DNA of 64,000 nucleotides, from assembly GCA_020072585.1 (NCBI GenBank), contig JAIQGL010000029.1, forward strand, positions 62,001 to 126,000, given 5' to 3'. The notes beneath the pieces were generated by a model. That model was not told where the DNA came from. It did not search any database and worked only from the letters and a program-made list of their open reading frames with translations. The stretch's first letter is position 1. Each line of letters starts with the position of its first letter. The translations under genes and the position numbers were made by a program. The stretch comes from Terriglobia bacterium (GTDB lineage Bacteria; Acidobacteriota; Terriglobia; Terriglobales; Acidobacteriaceae). This document shows positions 55,504 to 64,000 of this stretch, in pieces.

Positions 55504-55820
55504 TGTCTTTATCTTTCTCCAGCTTGCACCGGCAGGACCGGCCGGCGACACAACGTACGGTTTGATTCGCGCATAAGTTTATCCCACGCGCTAAGGTTTC
55601 AGAGCGGTAAATTCGTGCGCTCGATTGCGAAAACACTGCTTACCGCAATGGTACGTTCCCCGCAAGGACCCAAGATGTATCTTTACAAACTCTGGCTTTT
55701 CAGGTGGAATGGCAGCTTGCTATCAACCTGCGGAGTTACTCTGTCTGGTATTCATTCGATTACCAAGCTTGTCCTGAGCTGCCCGCTGGTAAAAATCATT
55801 GTGCGGATAAGTTAGATCCC

Positions 55821-57335
55821 ATGGCTGTGCCAACCTCGATCCAACCTGACGCAAACGGAATCAGCCCGGCACATGAGCTAATGATGGAAGAAGAGCGGTT
55901 GCGGCATCTGGCCGCCAATCCTCCACAAGAGATTCTGGTCGTTAGCGATTTTCACCTCGGACGAGGCCGAAACCCGGTCACTGGCCGCATTTCACGTACA
56001 GAAAACTTTCTTGCGGATGAGACGTTTGCCCGTTTTCTTGACTATGCCGGGCCGGGACCGCAGAAGCTGCTCTTTATTAATGGTGACACCTTCGATTTTG
56101 TGCGTATCTGTGACCATCCGGAAACTGAGGAGGAATTTGAAGAGTGGAGCAAATTTCTAAAACCGCTCAAGGTTGCAAAGACATCCGCAGAATTGCGTAG
56201 CACTATCTCCGGCAAAGAAAGAAAATTTGGCCTGGAAACCGACGATTACAAGAGTGCCTGGAAATTGCTGCAGATTGCGAACGGCCACCGCACCTTTTTT
56301 CAGGCCCTGGCAAAGTGGATCAACGGCGGCGGATTGCTGCTGCTTTCAAAAGGTAATCATGACCTGGAGCTGTATTGGCCCCTGGTCAGGGATTCGCTGA
56401 AGCAGCTTTTGCAGAGAGAGGGCGCGGACGGGAACAGGGTCAGCACGCAGGTGTTGTATTGCGATAACTCGCTCCGTATTGCAAATGTCTATTTCGAGCA
56501 TGGGCACAGGTATGATCCGCAACAGCGGATTGACGATAGCGACGGCAGCCCTGTTTTAAAGGACCAGCCTGGCCAGTTGAAATTGCCTCTGGGAATTTTT
56601 GTGAACCGGTATCTGGTGAATCAACTGGAAAAGCTGGAGCCATTTCTTGGCGCTGTCCGTCCCACGGAACGTATCTTGTGGATGCTCCTGCGTAGTCACC
56701 CGCTTGCAGCCATAAGCGTCTTGTTCCGCTCCCTGCGGTTCATACGGCGGGCATTTCAAACTTCTCACGTGCGTGATTTTTTCTGGTATGCCGTGTACAT
56801 CGGCGCAGTGGCTTTACCTTTTGTGACGGCCTTGGTCATTGCAGGCATCTTTGTTTTTGTGAGCAACCAGGAGATTGTCATCAAAAAGCACCCCTGGATT
56901 TCGACGGTCCTTGGTCTGGGAATGGTTGCGCCCTATCTGGCGGCAGCATTCCGGGAACTGGTGAACTGGTTGGGACGCAAAAAGAAAAAGAGCGCATTAG
57001 TGGGAGAAGATGAGATGGCCAGAGGCGTTAACGCCGCCATTCGGAAATTAAAATTTCCCGGCGCCCGTACTATCTACGCGGTGATGGGCCACACGCACGA
57101 TCAGGACATCCAGAGCCTGCCCGATCTTGAAGGCGCCAGGGTTTTGTACCTGAACACAGGCACATGGATCCCAGTTTGGCCGGATGACCGCCCTGATCTA
57201 GATGGGCAGGTACTGTTCCCGTTTGTCCATTTCCGTCATGTTGGCCCGCAGGGATATAGCCACCAGTACCTGGAGTGGAGAGATGATCGTGGCAAGCCCT
57301 CAGAGAGCTACATTCTGGAGCCGCCGGCAAGTTAG
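55821..57335 (+). CDS. Metallophosphoesterase with two membrane helices
   Basis: This is a calcineurin-type phosphoesterase with SDFHLGRGR, NGDTFDF, GNHDLELYW, EHGHRYD and GHTHD in order, so both metal sites are complete. Two membrane helices (around residues 347-385) divide it. The motifs resemble UDP-2,3-diacylglucosamine hydrolase-like enzymes, but the membrane insertion is unlike LpxH. ATG 55821 is my choice, though upstream ATGs exist without clear ribosome sites. Its substrate is unknown. The neighbouring lipid genes suggest a phospholipid or sugar-lipid phosphate. Confidence 0.72.
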   Translation: MAVPTSIQPDANGISPAHELMMEEERLRHLAANPPQEILVVSDFHLGRGRNPVTGRISRTENFLADETFARFLDYAGPGPQKLLFINGDTFDFVRICDHPETEEEFEEWSKFLKPLKVAKTSAELRSTISGKERKFGLETDDYKSAWKLLQIANGHRTFFQALAKWINGGGLLLLSKGNHDLELYWPLVRDSLKQLLQREGADGNRVSTQVLYCDNSLRIANVYFEHGHRYDPQQRIDDSDGSPVLKDQPGQLKLPLGIFVNRYLVNQLEKLEPFLGAVRPTERILWMLLRSHPLAAISVLFRSLRFIRRAFQTSHVRDFFWYAVYIGAVALPFVTALVIAGIFVFVSNQEIVIKKHPWISTVLGLGMVAPYLAAAFRELVNWLGRKKKKSALVGEDEMARGVNAAIRKLKFPGARTIYAVMGHTHDQDIQSLPDLEGARVLYLNTGTWIPVWPDDRPDLDGQVLFPFVHFRHVGPQGYSHQYLEWRDDRGKPSESYILEPPAS

Positions 57336-57540
57336 CCGGCCAGAGACTCAACTGGGCATGATTTGTTCAAACGGAGATGCGGGAGCCCGGAAGAGAAGCA
57401 AACGTTTGACCGGCCGTTTCCCTTGAGCCAACCCAGGCTCCCTCCCACAGGAAAGATACGCTTTCTTGAGGTACTCGTTTCTCTTAGACACATTCGCCGG
57501 CCCAGTGAGAACAAAATGAAAGTTGAGTAATACCCAAGTT

Positions 57541-60066
57541 TCAGGAACCGGTGTATAGCTGAAGAGACGCCCAGTAGTAAGGACGGTTGGAGAGTTCGCT
57601 GGAATGTAACATTTTTACTTTTGCTGCGTGCAAAGCGTCAGAGGCGCTCTTGCCGCGCTTGATTTCGCCATAAAAATCATTCATGAGCGTGGGAGTTACC
57701 GAATCTTCCGCCTCCCACAGGGCAGCAACCACCTGCTGAGCGCCCGCGCGCATGAAAGCCCACGCCAGCCCCACAAGCCCCTCGCCGGAGTAGGTGCGCT
57801 GGCCGGCGCCATAACAGGCGGAGATGGTTACTACCTCGGAGTGGATGGGCTTTTTGATAATGTCATGAGCGTAAAGCTTGTATGAGTTGTCTTTATCGGG
57901 CGAGAGGATGATGGCCGAATCGAGGGGGATTAGCTGGACGGCAGTACCATGTGTTACGAAGTCAATGAACCGGTACTCCTCGGGCCTGGCCTGGAAATAA
58001 GCTGTAGGAATTGCGTCCTTGTCGGCAATCAGGGTTTTCATTTCCGGCGAGAAGTGCATGGCCACGGACTTCATCTCTTGCGCTGCGTGCTTCAATCGGG
58101 GATATTCAGGCGTGGCTTGAACGGGGTCACCCATCAGGAGCAATTCTTTTGGCGTCCGGGTTGTACGCCGCTGCATGCCGAAGCGAAACAACAAAGAGCT
58201 GGAGTTTTCAATCACAACATCATTGATCCAGTAATGTGGCGCGTTGCCGGGAACGATCAGCGTTTCAAAGTTCAGCCGGTAGAGACTTCCATGCGGGATG
58301 ATGACAACATGACTCCCTTGCGGTATAAGAGCTGCCGCCGGTTTAACCAGCATGTCATACAGGGCGCTACCGCCAGGTGCGTCGCCCAGTTTTCGACGAT
58401 CAAGCACCTGCGTGCTGTAGTCTTTCACAGCTTGGTCAATGTCAGTTTTCTGCGGCAGGCGAAAGAGCGTGGTCTGTCCTGCGGCGATGGCCCAAAGGTA
58501 GGACTGCTTGTCTGCCACCCAGTAAGCCAAAATGACTTCATTGTGGCGCCGTAACGTAAGTTGAATCTGTTGGAGGTTCAGCTTTGCAGTGGGGGCATGA
58601 ATGCCAAGGCCTTCAGAGAGGGTCCGGGAGCGGCTAAACTCGGCCACTTGCAGAGCACGTACTGTTTCGCCATGGTCAACTAAAAAGCGGACATATCCAT
58701 CAAAAAAAGGCGCTGCGTCGAGAACGGAGATACGCTGCGCTTCTTCGACAATCTGAGAACGCGCCGATTCCACGATGCGGATGGCGTCTTGAAACGCACG
58801 GTCTGCATCGGCAGTCTTTCTCCAATCTACATAGAGATCGGCAAGGTCCGTTTGCGCCTGCCAGCGGTCGGATATGTCCGCATCGCGGTTGGCGACGATT
58901 TCTTTTAACGGCGCTTCGGCTTCGCTATGGAGGCCCTTCGCAGCGGCGATCTCGCCGCTGGTGAGCAAGTATACGGTATAGAGTGGGCTCTCCTTTCTAT
59001 TGCCTCCCATGGCGGCCACTTGGCGGTTGTAATCCTCGGCTTTGGGCAGGTTGTGCCGGCCAACCTCAACCTGCGCCAGGTTGTGAAGGATGAACCCTGT
59101 ATCGGGGTCATCTTTGTTGTTTAAACTTTTAGCCAGTTCCATGGCATGTGAGTAGGCGGTGGCAGCGGCGTCATAGTTTTTTTGCGCGAGGTACTGATTG
59201 CCCAGGCTCGTGAGCCAGAATCGCTGGTCATCTATATGGCCGAGACTTGAGGCAATCATCTCCGCCTGCATGGCATATGAACTGGCATTGGGAAAATCAC
59301 CGAGTTCAAAGAAACTTTGCCCAATAAAGCCGAGAGTTTTCTCCTCAGCGCGCCGGGCACCCGACGCACGTGCCAGGGCCAGGGCATCTTTGAAGCGATC
59401 AATGGCCTCGTCGAAGCGCTGCGCCTGCATGGAGATCAGACCCAGGCTGCCCACGGCATTTGCTTCCAGGAAGGGCTGTTTGTGTTGGCGGGCAAAGTTC
59501 AGCGCTTCCACAAAATAAGTCTGGGCTTCCTTATCGTGGTTCTGTACATGCAAGCAGGCCCCGCGATTCAAGGCCACTTCTCCCAGGGAATCAGGGCTTC
59601 CTGCTGCGGCCAGATGCTCAGCATCTGCGATGCGGAGTTCCGCTTCCGGGAATTTATTGAGCCGGCAAAGCGCGCGGGACTGGGCGATCCGCCGGCGGAC
59701 GGAAAACTCGCCACCAGCTAGTTGTGGCGGAAGATCGGTCTCAAGAGCATTCAGGGAATCACTTGCCTTGCCCTGGGCAACCAACACTTCTGCCTTCAGA
59801 ACACGAAACTTATAGTTCCATACCGGATCTGTATGCTGGGTTTGCTGAAAGCCTTTATCCGCCAATTGCAATGCAGCTTCGAGATCGCCGGACTGGAGTT
59901 GCGAATACGCTTCAGCATAGCGCGCGGACAGTGGTTGCTCTGGGTGGTGTTCGCACCCGGTTACCATCATTGCCAAAAGCAGTAGCGCGCCTGCGACTAT
60001 GGAAAGGTGGGTGTCCCGCCGCCTGAGCCTCCACCGGCGTGGATGGTTCCATCGCCCGTAGAGCAC
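57541..60066 (-). CDS. TPR-CHAT lipoprotein (caspase-like)
   Basis: Basic residues (RRWRLRRRD) are followed by a hydrophobic stretch and lipobox MMVTGC (Cys near residue 38), so it is probably a lipoprotein. TPR-like helices occupy about residues 50-430. The C-terminal CHAT domain has H706 in VTHG and C751 in ISACYGAG, then GLAWAFMRAGAQQVVAALW and YYWASLQLY. The start is uncertain: GTG 60066 overlaps the upstream gene by 70 bases, which suggests coupling. It ends a five-gene minus-strand operon with an ECF sigma factor and an anti-sigma factor. The role as a signalling peptidase is inferred from the family. Confidence 0.76.
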   Translation of the reverse strand: MLYGRWNHPRRWRLRRRDTHLSIVAGALLLLAMMVTGCEHHPEQPLSARYAEAYSQLQSGDLEAALQLADKGFQQTQHTDPVWNYKFRVLKAEVLVAQGKASDSLNALETDLPPQLAGGEFSVRRRIAQSRALCRLNKFPEAELRIADAEHLAAAGSPDSLGEVALNRGACLHVQNHDKEAQTYFVEALNFARQHKQPFLEANAVGSLGLISMQAQRFDEAIDRFKDALALARASGARRAEEKTLGFIGQSFFELGDFPNASSYAMQAEMIASSLGHIDDQRFWLTSLGNQYLAQKNYDAAATAYSHAMELAKSLNNKDDPDTGFILHNLAQVEVGRHNLPKAEDYNRQVAAMGGNRKESPLYTVYLLTSGEIAAAKGLHSEAEAPLKEIVANRDADISDRWQAQTDLADLYVDWRKTADADRAFQDAIRIVESARSQIVEEAQRISVLDAAPFFDGYVRFLVDHGETVRALQVAEFSRSRTLSEGLGIHAPTAKLNLQQIQLTLRRHNEVILAYWVADKQSYLWAIAAGQTTLFRLPQKTDIDQAVKDYSTQVLDRRKLGDAPGGSALYDMLVKPAAALIPQGSHVVIIPHGSLYRLNFETLIVPGNAPHYWINDVVIENSSSLLFRFGMQRRTTRTPKELLLMGDPVQATPEYPRLKHAAQEMKSVAMHFSPEMKTLIADKDAIPTAYFQARPEEYRFIDFVTHGTAVQLIPLDSAIILSPDKDNSYKLYAHDIIKKPIHSEVVTISACYGAGQRTYSGEGLVGLAWAFMRAGAQQVVAALWEAEDSVTPTLMNDFYGEIKRGKSASDALHAAKVKMLHSSELSNRPYYWASLQLYTGS

Positions 60067-60878
60067 ATCTGCACTCGAAGCATGTTCAGGTAACGGCGTT
60101 CGTGATGGACGACGACCTCGGCCAGATGAATGACACCAAACTTCGGGACGCAGATGATGGAGCCATATCCCTGGATTTCCGAATCCGCTCCCACGTGCTC
60201 TTTCAAATCCAAGTGTCCTGCTGCCGTACAGCAGTAAGCAGCCGTGCCGGGTTTTTTCCCTTTTCCTTTTTTCCATCCTGCAACCCGTTCAGACACTCCG
60301 TGTAGTGCATGGTACTGTGCTTCTAACTTCTGCAGCTGCGGCTCCTTCAGGTTCTTCAGGCCTGACAGCATGAACAAATGGTCTACTCTTTTTGCCTGGT
60401 GGGCCTGTTCGAACTTTGAAAACGTATCATGCTGGTGAAATTCATGAGTCGCTAATTTTACATCGACGGGATGGCCGCAGATGCGCAGATTCTCAAAGTG
60501 GCTGCCGGTGATATCGAAACTGGCTTCCTCATCGCTGCCTTCGAGTGGGGAATACACGGAGACCCGGGAAACGACCTTGTCCGCTTTGACAATGTCCGCG
60601 ATATTCAGCTCCTCAATTACGGAGGAAGCATAGCTGGTATGCATGTCATGGCATTCATCAAAGCTACCGCCTACTTCAGTGTACGCGGCACGAAATGACA
60701 AGATGCCATCCAGTTTAAAATTTTCTATACGATTAAATCCGCGTCCGCCGGTAGAGGCCAGTGAGGTGGCTGCCTGCGCGCCAATGCTGTGCCGGGTGGG
60801 ACGAAGAAGTTCACCGGAAACGCCGAAAGCAGACGCATTGTAAACGTGACTACAGTGGTGGTGAGAGCATTTGGCCAT
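59997..60878 (-). CDS. Unknown protein between anti-sigma factor and CHAT gene
   Basis: This 293-residue protein has an N-terminal His/Cys-rich start (KCSHHHCSH) and no signal peptide. Near residues 175-205 a basic helix (ERVAGWKKGKGKK) is followed by a CC pair and an AAGHLDLKEHVG segment. The C-terminal tail is Gly-rich (AGGGSGGGTPTFP). Its end overlaps the CHAT gene start, so the two are coupled. I do not recognise a family. It is a candidate target or regulator of the CHAT peptidase. Confidence 0.6.
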   Translation of the reverse strand: MAKCSHHHCSHVYNASAFGVSGELLRPTRHSIGAQAATSLASTGGRGFNRIENFKLDGILSFRAAYTEVGGSFDECHDMHTSYASSVIEELNIADIVKADKVVSRVSVYSPLEGSDEEASFDITGSHFENLRICGHPVDVKLATHEFHQHDTFSKFEQAHQAKRVDHLFMLSGLKNLKEPQLQKLEAQYHALHGVSERVAGWKKGKGKKPGTAAYCCTAAGHLDLKEHVGADSEIQGYGSIICVPKFGVIHLAEVVVHHERRYLNMLRVQMCSTGDGTIHAGGGSGGGTPTFP

Positions 60879-61030
60879 GTTTTTTCTCCACTTAACCTGG
60901 AAACAACCGATGGGGCACCGGTACAGACGTGAGTTCTTTTGGCTACTCTACCACCACAGAGGGTGACAGTCATAGTCAAACTTCTACAGTCCAGGAGACT
61001 TACTTATGTGAGAAAACGTAACCGTGAGGT

Positions 61031-61702
61031 CTATTCCTGCAAGTGAAAGTTGAATGGATATCGAGTTAGCTCGGATATTTTTCCGTCCGCGGTAACTCCC
61101 TGAATAACTATCTGGTGGGCTCCTTCGCCCATCACTTGTGAATCCAGCAGGAGATTAATGGTTTCACTTGCTTGTTCTAATGACACCGGGAAGGAAGATT
61201 TTAGTTTTCCTGACTCAGTCACAAGCTGGCCTTCATACCGCGCGTAGGGACCTTTTTGAAGCAGTTGAAATTTCAGCTCAAAACGCGTGTTTCTGGGCAC
61301 CGTTACTTGTTGGGTTCCTCCCGCTCTGGCTCCGTCATTCAGAAAGAACGCGGGCGTGACCTGGGCGCGGTGGAATCCATTGATGATCCGGCTTTGATAG
61401 ACGTTCATGCCAATCGCACAAAAAAGCAACGCAAACGCCACGACGGCAACCGGCTGGCGCAATCCAGACATGAGACTGCCCATAAAGCCCGGCTGCACGG
61501 CTGGGCCCGCCTCTTCCGCGCCGATCTGGCGCACCTGGCCGACAAACTCAGTGCCAGCCTTGACCTGCTCAAAGCAGACAGGGCAAGAAAAGAGGTGCTC
61601 TTCGTAGGCGTCGCGGTCATTCTCAGTCAATTCACCGAGCAGATAGCGTTCTACCGTAAAATTACTGGTTGCTTCTTCGTGGTTCATCACTCTTGCGTTC
61701 AT
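61031..61702 (-). CDS. Zinc-binding anti-sigma factor, membrane
   Basis: This 223-residue protein begins with an anti-sigma zinc motif. TVERYLLGELTENDRDAYEE leads into HLFSCPVC, a zinc-associated anti-sigma pattern. A membrane helix lies near residues 84-104 (VVAFALLFCAIGMNVY). The C-terminal ~110 residues are extracytoplasmic and beta-rich. GAGGTAG precedes the ATG. It follows the sigma factor gene and should hold it at the membrane. Confidence 0.8.
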   Translation of the reverse strand: MNARVMNHEEATSNFTVERYLLGELTENDRDAYEEHLFSCPVCFEQVKAGTEFVGQVRQIGAEEAGPAVQPGFMGSLMSGLRQPVAVVAFALLFCAIGMNVYQSRIINGFHRAQVTPAFFLNDGARAGGTQQVTVPRNTRFELKFQLLQKGPYARYEGQLVTESGKLKSSFPVSLEQASETINLLLDSQVMGEGAHQIVIQGVTADGKISELTRYPFNFHLQE

Positions 61703-61748
61703 AATCTACCTCTGGATCTGATTAGGCCGTCAATTCCTATTGAAGGCG

Positions 61749-62486
61749 CTAGTTGCTTCTTTTCTTGTAAAGTTCCCCGAATTTATTAATGGCCCGGTGA
61801 AGCAGAACGCGAAGATAGTCGCGGTCCACACCAAAATCGTGGCAAACATCATCGCTTTCGCGCTCTTCAAAGAAACGCGCATGCAAAATATGGCGATCTC
61901 TTTCAGGAAGTTCGGAAAGGATGGCACGCACCAGCCGCCCGTGTTCCCGACGCTGCATGATCTCTTCCAGCCCCAGATGTCCATCAGCGACGTCTGTGAA
62001 TTCCAGAGAATCGTGCTGATTGCGATGGTCATACCGGCGGCTTTCAGAGAGGACATGCTTGCACACAGAATGTACATAGGAGCCGAATCCACGGGGATTG
62101 TTTACGCTACCTGACTGGACGGCGACCCACACCCGGTAGAAAGTTTCCTGGCGCACATCTTCAATGGTGTGCGAATCCACGCCGCGCGCGCGCAGGGTGA
62201 TTCGCAACCGCTCACTGAAATACGCGACAAAATGGGCTTCGGTGGCGGGATCACGGGCCCCGAGGCGACGTAAATATTCTTCATCAAAGGAGTAGAAGTC
62301 CACTGGTGTTCTTTCAATCCAGTATACTTCAGCCTCTGCATCCGCCTTTTGTTTTCTAGAGCGTACAGCCGCGCTCACAGGCGAACGACGCAGTGAAGCT
62401 CTGCTTCGCTTTTTTATTGCAGCCCGGGAACTGAGAGACACGCTTTTCACTCCATAAACTCCCAAAATGGCACGGCCTTCAATCAT
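61749..62486 (-). CDS. ECF-type sigma factor
   Basis: The first 60 residues are a basic, probably disordered extension. Region 2 is near residues 85-150 (ATEAHFVAYFS, VRQETFYRVW, SVCKHVL) and region 4 near 180-238 (LPERDRHILHARFFEER, DYLRVLLHRAINK). It resembles the orphan sigma at 39972-40652. The start codon overlaps the stop of the upstream cyclase-like gene as TAATG, so translation is coupled. Pairing with the anti-sigma factor downstream is very likely. Confidence 0.83.
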   Translation of the reverse strand: MIEGRAILGVYGVKSVSLSSRAAIKKRSRASLRRSPVSAAVRSRKQKADAEAEVYWIERTPVDFYSFDEEYLRRLGARDPATEAHFVAYFSERLRITLRARGVDSHTIEDVRQETFYRVWVAVQSGSVNNPRGFGSYVHSVCKHVLSESRRYDHRNQHDSLEFTDVADGHLGLEEIMQRREHGRLVRAILSELPERDRHILHARFFEERESDDVCHDFGVDRDYLRVLLHRAINKFGELYKKRSN

Positions 62487-63487
62487 TAAAGCCTGCGAAA
62501 CGGCAGGTCAGAACCAAAATACAAACCCGGCTGTAAATCTCCCATTGCCAGCGCGGACATGGCCGTGACGGTGGCCAGGACACCATGTTGATCAGAATGC
62601 GGCTCTGATTGAGGTGCGTAGCCGCCGGCAATCGACGCAAGTACGGCAGAGCCGGGCCAGGAACCGTCAGGCAATTGCATGCGACGAAGACCGGCCGCCA
62701 GGGGCCAGGCGGTTTGCATTCGCAAACGCATCAGGCAATACAGCCGCAGGGCCTGTTCCCATGCACCTTCAGCGGGAAGCGCACATGCCAACTGGCGAAC
62801 CGCATTGACAACGAACCAGGGTGCCGTGCCGGGCTCCCAATCCATGAGAATGGATGAAACAAAAAAACTGGAGTCCAGCCGGCAGGGTCTTCTGTGCAGG
62901 TCTGTGCGAAGATATGACGCCAGGAACTCTGAAGAAGAGGCGTCAATAGAGGCCAGCGCCCTGACCGCAATCGCCGTGGCATCAACTGAACTGGCGGCTT
63001 CAGCTCCAGGAAAAATGGCAATCCCGCCGTCGCCGCGACGGCAACGCCGAAGCAGTTCCAACGAATCATCGGGTACAGCGCGTCCGTGTTGACGCAATGC
63101 CACAATGGACCATGCAGTAGAATCTGCATCGTCGGCCGAGCCGGCCCGGCCAAATCCCCATCCGCCTTTTGGCGTCCGGATTTCCATGAGCCAATCCAGG
63201 GAATCTTCAATCTGACGGCGCTGCACATAGCCGATGTAATGCGAAGGCATATCGCTCAAACGGGCAAGAACGAATGCCGTCACCCAGGCTGCTGATTCTC
63301 TGGTGGCGGGGCTGCACAGGCTCCAACCTCTTTGCTGGCGCCGGGCAAAAAGGAATTGCAATCCAGCCGCTATTGCACCCGAACTGGAACCGGATTGCCG
63401 GGACGACGCAACAATCCCCAGTGTTTTTACGACTGGCTGATCGGGCTTTCTGATTTGGCGATCCAATTCAGATTGTTGGTCAGTCAC
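62486..63487 (-). CDS. Terpene-cyclase/prenyltransferase-like alpha-toroid protein
   Basis: This 333-residue protein has repeats of the squalene-cyclase/prenyltransferase alpha-toroid: GGWGFGRAG, DGGIAIFPG and DGSWPGS at intervals, each starting with Gly-x-Trp or Asp-Gly. Residues 119-122 (DDAD in SADDADSTAW) recall the Asp-rich acid motif of class II cyclases, but the full hopene cyclase is twice as long. It opens the sigma/anti-sigma/CHAT operon. It may bind or cyclise an isoprenoid, or be a non-catalytic sensor domain; I cannot decide between these. Confidence 0.65.
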   Translation of the reverse strand: MTDQQSELDRQIRKPDQPVVKTLGIVASSRQSGSSSGAIAAGLQFLFARRQQRGWSLCSPATRESAAWVTAFVLARLSDMPSHYIGYVQRRQIEDSLDWLMEIRTPKGGWGFGRAGSADDADSTAWSIVALRQHGRAVPDDSLELLRRCRRGDGGIAIFPGAEAASSVDATAIAVRALASIDASSSEFLASYLRTDLHRRPCRLDSSFFVSSILMDWEPGTAPWFVVNAVRQLACALPAEGAWEQALRLYCLMRLRMQTAWPLAAGLRRMQLPDGSWPGSAVLASIAGGYAPQSEPHSDQHGVLATVTAMSALAMGDLQPGLYFGSDLPFRRL

Positions 63488-64000
63488 GCTCGCTCCAAAT
63501 TTGCGGTCTGGCAGGAATTAATGAAAGCCTGACGCGCTACAAAGACCTAGTGATAAATAAGAAGCGAGCGTTTCATGATTCGCTGAAGAAACAGGTCTTA
63601 AGGCCATTGCAGTAATGTAAGTTATTGAATTTGTTGATTTTGTAAGAAGTTGGAATTTAGGCTGTCAGCCAGCCCTTTTGGAAAAATCTGAGTGGTTTCT
63701 GGACTTGATGTCCTTGATGTGACGAACACCGCCGCAGCTCGTTATCTGGGACGGAATTTTTAGAAATTTTCATAATTGGTGACCACTCCATGGTTCGTCT
63801 GGCATGCAACATGTTGCAATATGAAAAAATATGCTTAGCATTCAATGACTTAAAATAAGGCCGGGTTCGTATCAGCTCACTGTTTCTTAACCGCCGAAGG
63901 ACTTCAAAGAAGAACTTTTCAGAGCCTCAAACCGCAGCAATATTAGAAAACATTAATTTTATTAATCTGATAGCCAGCCTATATTTTTTTCGCTAGGTTT
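63488..64000. other. AT-rich tail of the window, no gene
   Basis: The stretch upstream of the cyclase-like operon becomes strongly AT-rich from about 63540. It should carry the promoter of that operon on the minus strand. I see no convincing reading frame; a 62-codon minus frame lacks a ribosome site. Confidence 0.5.

Noticed and set aside
63657-63845. Minus-strand 62-codon frame near the window end
   Set aside because: AT-rich, no ribosome site, no domain; likely chance.

Overview
The window looks like a chromosomal segment of an Acidobacteriota member (Terriglobia-like). This is an inference from gene content: an Oar-type TonB-dependent transporter with a carboxypeptidase-regulatory-like domain, an alternative complex III operon, multihaem cytochromes, several ECF sigma factors and CHAT-domain proteins. 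I could not run a database search. No tRNA, rRNA, CRISPR array or intact transposase was recognised.

Layout. (1) 1-2.7 kb: the end of a multicopper oxidase, an SCO/cytochrome c fusion and a small secreted protein. (2) 3.0-11.1 kb: an island preceded by IS-end-like direct repeats. Six co-directional genes combine arginine-catabolic folds (AstA-like and AstB) with argininosuccinate synthase and lyase, a formyltransferase and a tRNA-editing-like B3/B4 domain protein. (3) 11.5-18.6 kb: a di-haem oxidoreductase, a parvulin-like foldase, a TonB-dependent transporter and a small membrane protein. (4) 18.7-31.2 kb: an electron-transfer operon with a two-haem cytochrome c, a NarI-like protein, ActA-ActB-ActC-ActD-ActE-ActF and a five-haem cytochrome. 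(5) 31.2-32.8 kb: small minus-strand genes. Regions 4 and 5 share four copies of a structured element with riboswitch-like architecture (18748-18835, 19006-19090, 31634-31728, 32419-32507). (6) 33.2-40.7 kb: an ECF sigma factor, a zinc-finger/TPR/CHAT protein, two paralogous Tat-type lipoproteins and a second ECF sigma factor. (7) 41.5-57.3 kb: a lipid-type cluster with an alpha-oxoamine synthase, an acyl-CoA dehydrogenase, an SCP2 protein, a permease, an aminotransferase fused to an acyl-ACP-reductase-like domain, a fatty acyl-AMP ligase, a desaturase, an ACP, an SDR, a PAP2 enzyme, a GMC oxidoreductase and a phosphoesterase. (8) 57.5-63.5 kb: a minus-strand operon with a cyclase-like toroid protein, an ECF sigma factor, a zinc anti-sigma factor, an unknown protein and a TPR-CHAT lipoprotein.

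How the genes may work together. ActA-F would oxidise quinol and pass electrons to c-type cytochromes; no terminal oxidase lies in the window. The lipid cluster reads as fatty acid activation onto a dedicated ACP, desaturation, then either reduction and transamination to a fatty amine or condensation with an amino acid to a sphingoid-like base. The two sigma/CHAT loci look like variants of one signalling idea, in which a caspase-like protease is genetically tied to ECF sigma control. The most promising candidates for undescribed biology are the four-copy RNA element, the Ast/Arg hybrid island, the fatty-amine/sphingoid cluster and the sigma-CHAT loci.
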